This document shows, one piece after another, positions 6,483 through 11,436 of a stretch of DNA of 11,436 bases. Each line of letters begins with the position of its first letter. Position 1 is the stretch's first letter. Position numbers and translations under genes: made by a program. The notes below the pieces were generated by a model. The model was not told the DNA's origin. It did no database searches and saw only the letters and a program-made list of their open reading frames with translations. This DNA comes from Candidatus Tenebribacter mawsonii (GTDB lineage: Bacteria > Cloacimonadota > Cloacimonadia > Cloacimonadales > TCS61), in contig JAVCCD010000013.1 of assembly GCA_030765665.1 (NCBI GenBank), forward strand, positions 1 through 11,436, given 5' to 3'.

Positions 6483-8687
6483 ATGACCAATGTTTTAATA
6501 CGGAAAAGAAACGATATTGGGAATAATTTTATTCCAAACGAATTTCTGCAAAAAAATAAAGATGAATATTATTATCGTAATCAACAAACATTGTGGGCAA
6601 AAGATCGATGGCGTCATTTACTATCTTCCGAAATAGAAGAGCTTGTAAAAAACAACAATATTTCCGATGATTGGGATCAAATATTGGTTACCGATCAGTT
6701 CAATCCTCGTCAGATAAAGAATAATGAGTTCTACGGTCTAATCAGAATTGGAAATGTGCGAAATGTGGTTCTTGAATATCATGAATTGAAAGTGCCAGTT
6801 GGGATCACGAAAAGCGTGATCATATCTTGTGATATTGGTGATGATGTTGCTATTCACAATGTTAGATATTTATCTCATTATATCATCGGTGATCGTTGTA
6901 TTCTAACCAATATCGATGAAATGCACACGACCGATCATGCAAAATTCGGGAATGGAATTATCAAAGAAGGTGAATCGGAAAAAGTGCGGGTTTGGTTGGA
7001 TATTATGAACGAAACAGGCAGCCGCCAAGTTCTTCCTTTTGATGGGATGATAACTGCCGATGCTTATCTTTGGGCAAAATATCGAGAAGATAAAGATCTA
7101 CAAAAAAAGTTAAAAGAAATCACCCAAAATAGCTTCGATGCTCATCGTGGATTTTACGGTATGATTGGCGAGCAATGTGTAATTAAGAATTCTCGTGTTC
7201 TAAAAGATGTTAAAATAGGTTCTCATTGCTATATAAAAGGAGCAAACAAACTCAAAAATCTTACTGTTCATTCTTCCGAAACACTCTCTACCCAAATTGG
7301 TGAAGGTGTGGAACTTGTGAACGGCATTATAGGTTATGGATGTCATATTTTCTATGGTTGTAAAGCTGTTCGTTTTATTTTGGGAGAAAATTCAAATCTG
7401 AAATATGGAGCTCGACTCATTAATTCAATTTTGGGTGATAATTCAACTATCTCCTGTTGTGAAGTTTTAAATAATCTTATCTTTCCAGCTCATGAACAGC
7501 ATCATAATAATTCATTCTTGATCGCTTCGGTTGTTTTGGGACAAAGCAATCTAGCCGCCGGAGCCACAATAGGTTCAAACCATAATAGCAGAGCTAATGA
7601 CAATGAAATTCAGGCAGGAAGGGGATTTTGGCCGGGATTGAATTCAAGTATCAAGCATTCCAGCAAATTTGTATCTTTTATACTGCTGGCTAAAGGAGCA
7701 TATCCGGCAGAACTTAACATCACCTTGCCGTTTTCACTCCTGAACAATAATGAATCTAAAAATCAATTGGAAGTTTTTCCTGCATTTTGGTGGCTATATA
7801 ATATGTATGCTCTTGCCAGAAATTCTTGGAAATTTCATAAAAGAGATAATCGTGAGAAAAAGATTCAGAATATTGAGTTTGATTATCTTGCACCGGATAC
7901 AATAGAAGAAATACTAAATGCATGTAGATTGTTAGAAATCTGGACAGCGAAAGCAGATCTTCATAAAAAAGGTGTTTCCATTAAAAATAAAGATGATAAA
8001 GAACTCATTGCAATCGGGAAAGAATTACTTTCAAGCTCTAAAGCACAAACTAATGATCTGGAAGTTATTGGTGAAGATATGGAGAAATCCAGTCGTAAAA
8101 TTGTAATATTAAAATTTTATCAAGCATATCATGCTTATCAAGAAATGCTGCATTTCTATGCTGTGAAAAATCTTATCGAATATCTGAATGACAATCCGAA
8201 CACTGATTTTTCTTCATTAAAAAATGCTTTGAGAGGCAAACGTGAAACATTATGGGAAAATATAGGCGGCCAGCTTATTTCCAAAAAAGAAGTGGAAAAA
8301 CTTCGACGAGATATTGGATTGGGAAAATTGTTGAATTGGGATGATATCCATATTAGATACAATGATTTATGGGCTGCTTATCCAACAGAAAAACAGAAAC
8401 ATGCTTTTGCAATTTTATGTGAAATAATTGGAACAAATGATCCTTCAAAAGATCAATGGATTTATGCATTAGATAAAGCGGTAGAAATTCAAGAATACAT
8501 TAATGATCAGGTTTATGTATCGCGTAAAAAAGATTTTGATAATCCATTCCATCAGGCTACCTATAGAAATATGGATGAGATGACGGCTGCTATTGGAACG
8601 ATCGAAGATAACGGCTTTGTGCAACAAGTAAGAAAAGACACTGAAGAATTTAAAATTTTAGTTTCAGAAATAAGAAAGAGAATTTAA
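6483..8687 (+). CDS. DUF4954-type left-handed beta-helix (hexapeptide repeat) protein
   Basis: Cytoplasmic-looking protein of 734 residues with no signal peptide. Start ATG 6483 follows AGGAGG (6473-6478). Residues about 85-165 and 220-420 are runs of hexapeptide-like strands (IGDDVAIHNV, IGEQCVIKNS, IGSHCYIKG, ILGDNSTISC), the pattern of the left-handed parallel beta-helix of GlmU, LpxA and nucleotidyltransferase C-termini. Between them is an inserted helical segment (DGMITADAYLWAKYRED). IGSNHNSRAND (363-373) followed by GRGFWPGL is a conserved-looking, probably functional loop. Residues about 430-734 are helical and charged, without recognised motifs. Length and motif order match what I know as DUF4954, whose reaction is not established. 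The next gene, 14 bases downstream, encodes a SIS-domain protein, so a role in sugar-phosphate or nucleotide-sugar metabolism is inferred. It could be an acyltransferase, a nucleotide-sugar enzyme or a scaffold. Confidence 0.85.
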   Translation: MTNVLIRKRNDIGNNFIPNEFLQKNKDEYYYRNQQTLWAKDRWRHLLSSEIEELVKNNNISDDWDQILVTDQFNPRQIKNNEFYGLIRIGNVRNVVLEYHELKVPVGITKSVIISCDIGDDVAIHNVRYLSHYIIGDRCILTNIDEMHTTDHAKFGNGIIKEGESEKVRVWLDIMNETGSRQVLPFDGMITADAYLWAKYREDKDLQKKLKEITQNSFDAHRGFYGMIGEQCVIKNSRVLKDVKIGSHCYIKGANKLKNLTVHSSETLSTQIGEGVELVNGIIGYGCHIFYGCKAVRFILGENSNLKYGARLINSILGDNSTISCCEVLNNLIFPAHEQHHNNSFLIASVVLGQSNLAAGATIGSNHNSRANDNEIQAGRGFWPGLNSSIKHSSKFVSFILLAKGAYPAELNITLPFSLLNNNESKNQLEVFPAFWWLYNMYALARNSWKFHKRDNREKKIQNIEFDYLAPDTIEEILNACRLLEIWTAKADLHKKGVSIKNKDDKELIAIGKELLSSSKAQTNDLEVIGEDMEKSSRKIVILKFYQAYHAYQEMLHFYAVKNLIEYLNDNPNTDFSSLKNALRGKRETLWENIGGQLISKKEVEKLRRDIGLGKLLNWDDIHIRYNDLWAAYPTEKQKHAFAILCEIIGTNDPSKDQWIYALDKAVEIQEYINDQVYVSRKKDFDNPFHQATYRNMDEMTAAIGTIEDNGFVQQVRKDTEEFKILVSEIRKRI

Positions 8688-8701
8688 AAAAGGAGAAAAA
8701 T

Positions 8702-9718
8702 ATGAATCTCAAACAAAACAAATATTCGCAATATGCCTTAGTTAAAGAAATGATGGATACAATCGATGTTGTAAAAAAATTCGATTCTAAACAAACAGAA
8801 GCAATTGCCCAAAAAATTAGTCTCGCAAAAAAATTATTGCTTACAGGTGAAGGTTCCAGCCGAATATTTCCAGCAAAGAATGCTATCAGAAAAGCTCTTA
8901 CTCTTGGTTTGGAACTATGTATAACAACTGATGGATCGAGACAATCAGCTCTTTATGATCTTTCGAATTTTGCGGTTTTTTGTGCTTCAAATTCCGGAAA
9001 AACCAAAGAGATAATTTTGCTGGCAAAAAAGTTGGCTGCAATAGGCAATGATAATCGTTTTGCTTTGTCGGCAAATAAAAATACCCCACTCGAAAATGAG
9101 TGCAATGAAACTTTTATATTGAATTGTGGTTGGGAACAAGCTGTTGCTGCTACGAAAAGCGTGATTGAACAAGCTTTATTTTACGAATCCATACTTTGGA
9201 ATATCGGTAATATCACTGATCCGATCAAAACTTCTGGATTATCAGAAAAGATAGAAAAGGTACTTACAATGCCGATTGATCCCAAAATCATTGAAGTGGC
9301 AATAAATGCTCCAACTATTTATTTTGCCGGTTATAATGATGGTGTTGCAGAAGAGTTGACTTTGAAAACCAATGAGATCACAAGAAAAAAATCTGACTTT
9401 TTAGAAGGAACTTATGCAGTTCATGGTATCGAAGAAGTTATGAAGAAAGAAGATATAGTTTTTGTGATCGACCCTATCGAAGAGGAAATAGAAAAATTCC
9501 AAACCGTATTGGTTGATGGCGTTGGGCTTACAGTTGTTGCAATTTCAACTAAAGATACTCCATTCCCGACAGTTATTATACCGGATGCAGGTGAAATGAA
9601 CAGTCATGTTTTCCTGAGCGCCGGTTGGAATTTATTGGTTGAGATCGGTATAGCTTTGGGAATAGATTTGGATAAACCGGAGCGAGCTCGGAAAGTTGGA
9701 AACGAATTTTTAGGATAA
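8702..9718 (+). CDS. Double-SIS sugar-phosphate isomerase/deaminase, GlmS-like
   Basis: Protein of 338 residues made of two SIS domains, like the isomerase half of GlmS but without the N-terminal glutaminase. Visible motifs: GEGSS (49-53) and SNSGKT (96-101) for phosphosugar binding; CGWEQAVAATK (142-152), matching GlmS AGTEIGVASTK; LKTNEIT (221-227), where E225 aligns with the catalytic Glu of GlmS (LKLKEIS); HG at 241-242, aligning with the GlmS KHGP loop; and a C-terminal LDKPERARKV resembling DxDxPRNLAKSV. It therefore probably isomerises or deaminates an aldose/ketose or amino-sugar phosphate, as AgaS, FrlB and related enzymes do; the exact substrate cannot be read from sequence. AGGAG (8691-8695) precedes ATG 8702. 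The 14-base gap to the beta-helix gene and the shared terminator indicate one operon. Confidence 0.88.
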   Translation: MNLKQNKYSQYALVKEMMDTIDVVKKFDSKQTEAIAQKISLAKKLLLTGEGSSRIFPAKNAIRKALTLGLELCITTDGSRQSALYDLSNFAVFCASNSGKTKEIILLAKKLAAIGNDNRFALSANKNTPLENECNETFILNCGWEQAVAATKSVIEQALFYESILWNIGNITDPIKTSGLSEKIEKVLTMPIDPKIIEVAINAPTIYFAGYNDGVAEELTLKTNEITRKKSDFLEGTYAVHGIEEVMKKEDIVFVIDPIEEEIEKFQTVLVDGVGLTVVAISTKDTPFPTVIIPDAGEMNSHVFLSAGWNLLVEIGIALGIDLDKPERARKVGNEFLG

Positions 9719-9794
9719 TCTTCCAAAACAATTTGTTGGAAGAGAGTTCTAAACGGAAGATGATTATCTGAAAATAAAGTTCGCAACCCAAACG

Positions 9795-9826
9795 AAAAAG
9801 GCATTACGTAATGCCTTTTTTATTTT
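9795..9826 (+). terminator. Strong rho-independent terminator of the beta-helix/SIS operon
   Basis: GGCATTACGTAATGCC (9800-9815) is a perfect palindrome, extended by A5 on the left and T's on the right to an 11-bp stem with an ACGT loop. It is followed by TATTTT. The flanking A and T runs make it potentially bidirectional. It lies 76 bases after the SIS stop codon. Confidence 0.92.
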
Positions 9827-9905
9827 GTCAGGACTTTCAAATAGGCGCATTCCTATAAGCATGATTTTTTTTTTGCAATGAACTTTTTTTCATCTTGACC
9901 GTCAA

Positions 9906-9931
9906 AAGTGACAACCTATTTTAGGACAAGA
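9906..9931 (-). repeat. 26-base inverted repeat, right copy
   Basis: Exact reverse complement of 6238-6263. Together the copies bound a 3,694-base segment containing only the beta-helix/SIS operon and its terminator. Just inside, TTGAC-C-GTCAA (9895-9905) is a further small palindrome that the left copy does not share. Confidence 0.95.
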
Positions 9932-9932
9932 C

Positions 9933-9985
9933 AGGGGTTTATTAAATCAGTGTGTAACATTACGGCACAACAACTCCCCTTTTTT
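9933..9985 (+). terminator. Possible weak terminator-like structure
   Basis: AGGGG (9933-9937) can pair with CCCCT (9976-9980), overlapping a run of six T (9980-9985). The 38-base loop can hold a small TGTG/CACA hairpin (9951-9954, 9966-9969). The long loop makes it a poor terminator, and the operon already ends at 9826. It may only be chance pairing. Confidence 0.2.
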
Positions 9986-10109
9986 CTTTACAGAAATTCT
10001 CACTTTCCGATTTTTACAATAATTGAATTTAGAGTAAGTTAGAAAGAATTCTGCATAAGCAGAAGACTTTTGAGAGCTTGCTAAATGTTAACTTATACAA
10101 ACGGTATTT

Positions 10110-10137
10110 TTGTCTGGACAATGGGGTGCACTATACT
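10110..10137 (+). promoter_or_regulatory. Probable alaS promoter
   Basis: TTGTCT (10110-10115) is followed by 16 bases and TATACT (10132-10137), placing the start of transcription near 10144 and leaving a leader of about 45 bases. The -35 is embedded in the perfect palindrome TTGTC-TG-GACAA (10110-10121), which could be an operator. Confidence 0.45.
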
Positions 10138-10188
10138 CGCAATGACAATCAAGAATCATTTAAGTTAAGTTTTATGGAGTATAAAAAA

Positions 10189-11436
10189 ATGAATAGTAAT
10201 GAGATCAGAAAACAATATATAGAGTTTTTCAAAAAGAAGGGACACAAAATAGTTCCTTCTGCACCTGTAGTTCCAATAGATGATCCTACACTTCTTTTCA
10301 TAAATGCCGGAATGAACCAGTTCAAAGATATCTTTCTAGGCAAAAGAAAACCGGGATATAAAAGAGTTGTGAACAGTCAGAAATGTATTCGAGCTGGTGG
10401 AAAACATAACGATCTGGATGAAGTTGGCAGAGATGGCTACCATCACACATTCTTTGAAATGCTGGGTAATTGGTCGTTTGGAGATTATTACAAAAAGGAA
10501 GCGATAGAATGGGCTTGGGAATTACTTACCGATGTTTGGAAACTTCCCAAAAACAAATTGTTTGCTACAGTTCACACTTCTGATGAGGAAGCTTATAAAC
10601 TTTGGGAAAATGGAACAGATATTGAAAAATCTCATATAGAATATCACGGAGATAAAGATAATTTTTGGGAAATGGGAAATAGCGGTCCGTGTGGTCCATG
10701 CTCTGAGATTCATATTGATAGAGGGGAAGAATTTTGTAACTTGAAAAATGATAAAAATCATGAATGCAAAGTAAATGGTGATTGTCATAGATATATTGAA
10801 CTTTGGAATCTTGTGTTTATTCAATTCTTCCGAGATAAGGATGGGAAATTGAATTCACTAGAGGATAAATTTGTAGATACTGGAGCAGGATTTGAGCGAA
10901 TTTGTCAGGTGCTTCAAAACAAAAACTCCAATTATGATACCGATGTTTTCCAACCCATAATAAACGAAATTGTTAAATTGTCAGGAATAAAATATTATTC
11001 TGACGAACGCGGGACATCACATCGTGTGATAGCTGATCATATTCGGGCTTTAACTTTTGCCATCTCAGATGGTGGAATGCCTTCTAACGAAGGACGCGGA
11101 TATGTTCTGCGCCGGATTTTAAGAAGAGCTGTTAGGCATGGACACTTACTAGAAATGAAAGATGCATTCCTTTATAAACTTGTTGATACCGTCATAGAAG
11201 TTATGGGAGAACATTTTTCTGAACTTAAAGAAAAACAGACTCATGTGAAAATGATCATAAAATCTGAAGAGGAAAGATTTAATGAGACATTGGATAAGGG
11301 ATTAGCTAAATTTAAGGAAATCATAATTGAGCTAAAAGAAAACACAATTCCTGGTAAAGCTGCTTTCATGCTTTATGATACTTACGGATTCCCTCTTGAT
11401 CTAACAAAAATTATGGCAGAAGAAAAAGGATTAACA
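10189..11436 (+). CDS. alaS: Alanyl-tRNA synthetase, N-terminal part (runs off the window)
   Basis: Class II synthetase that charges tRNA-Ala in the cytoplasm. The first 416 codons are present; family members are usually about 870 residues, so the editing domain and C-Ala domain lie beyond the window. Motif 1 region: PSAPVVPIDDPTLLFINAGM (23-42). Motif 2: R68-AGGKHNDLDEVG to FFEMLGNWSFGDY (88-100). Motif 3: DTGAGFERI (230-238). SGPCGPCSE (165-173) and the tRNA-recognition stretch HRVIADHIRALTF, then EGRGYVLRRILRRAVRHG, are typical. Between SGPCGPCSE and ELWNLVFIQFFR is an insertion with C183, C193 and C199, which with C168 and C171 may bind metal. ATG 10189 is chosen because GGAG (10176-10179) lies nine bases before it; an in-frame ATG at 10174 has no such site. 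Alone on its transcript as far as visible. Confidence 0.97.
   Translation, partial: MNSNEIRKQYIEFFKKKGHKIVPSAPVVPIDDPTLLFINAGMNQFKDIFLGKRKPGYKRVVNSQKCIRAGGKHNDLDEVGRDGYHHTFFEMLGNWSFGDYYKKEAIEWAWELLTDVWKLPKNKLFATVHTSDEEAYKLWENGTDIEKSHIEYHGDKDNFWEMGNSGPCGPCSEIHIDRGEEFCNLKNDKNHECKVNGDCHRYIELWNLVFIQFFRDKDGKLNSLEDKFVDTGAGFERICQVLQNKNSNYDTDVFQPIINEIVKLSGIKYYSDERGTSHRVIADHIRALTFAISDGGMPSNEGRGYVLRRILRRAVRHGHLLEMKDAFLYKLVDTVIEVMGEHFSELKEKQTHVKMIIKSEEERFNETLDKGLAKFKEIIIELKENTIPGKAAFMLYDTYGFPLDLTKIMAEEKGLT

Larger units (their letters stand above)
9719..10188. other. 470-base non-coding stretch between the SIS gene and alaS
   Basis: No convincing gene was found on either strand. Contents in order: overlapping inverted repeats just after the SIS stop (9719-9743 and 9714-9768), the operon terminator (9795-9826), oligo-T tracts (9865-9874, 9884-9890), the right copy of the 26-base repeat (9906-9931), an AGGGG/CCCCT pair (9933-9937, 9976-9980) followed by T's, a TTCTGC-ATAA-GCAGAA hairpin (10049-10064), and the alaS promoter and leader. 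On the minus strand an 18-codon frame beginning MKKSS opens at 9893 just inside the repeat and stops; it may be a remnant of an element or chance. Confidence 0.7.

Noticed and set aside
10174..10188. Alternative earlier alaS start at ATG 10174
   Set aside because: It would overlap the GGAG that fits ATG 10189 and has no Shine-Dalgarno of its own.
10522..10824. 100-codon open frame on the - strand
   Set aside because: Antisense to the conserved AlaRS catalytic domain; the + strand reading is unambiguous.
1..11436. CRISPR array, tRNA, rRNA, transposase gene or T-box leader for alaS
   Set aside because: No regularly spaced repeats, cloverleaf, rRNA segment, DDE-type protein or recognisable T-box elements were found on either strand.

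Overview
The window is AT-rich DNA from an uncultured-type, Gram-negative-like bacterium. The best clue to the lineage is the C-terminus of the large peptidase. It carries the YPNPFNP...GQKV...W-NG-D...VASGIYFYKL...KMLLLK secretion/anchoring module, which is common in Cloacimonadota, Marinimicrobia, Calditrichota, Ignavibacteriota and other FCB-group bacteria. A DUF4954-type beta-helix protein and an alanyl-tRNA synthetase with a Cys-containing insertion also fit FCB bacteria. I lean towards Cloacimonadota, but that is inference from protein style, not a database match.

Layout. (1) Positions 146-498 (+): a small exported protein whose reading frame is broken by a -1 shift at a CCCCAAAC tract, followed by a good terminator. 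(2) 566-3055 (-): a large exported transglutaminase-like protein that converges on gene 1. (3) 3056-3274: a divergent promoter region. (4) 3275-6229 (+): an exported M1-family metallopeptidase with a fibronectin-III-like domain, an unassigned domain and the C-terminal sorting-like module. (5) 6483-9718 (+): a tight two-gene operon of a DUF4954-type left-handed beta-helix protein and a GlmS-like double-SIS protein, closed by a strong terminator at 9795-9826. (6) 9719-10188: a 470-base non-coding stretch. (7) 10189-11436 (+): the first 416 codons of alaS, running off the window.

How the genes relate. The transglutaminase-like protein and the M1 peptidase are divergent, both exported, and share an ...ITLSA signal-peptide end. 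They may be co-expressed factors acting on extracytoplasmic proteins or peptides. The beta-helix/SIS pair looks like a sugar-phosphate (amino-sugar) unit: the SIS protein keeps the isomerase residues of GlmS but has no glutaminase domain, and its partner has a GlmU-like hexapeptide helix. The least expected structure is a perfect 26-base inverted repeat at 6238-6263 and 9906-9931. It brackets exactly this operon, with both copies pointing inward like transposon ends. No transposase, tRNA, rRNA or CRISPR array was seen.
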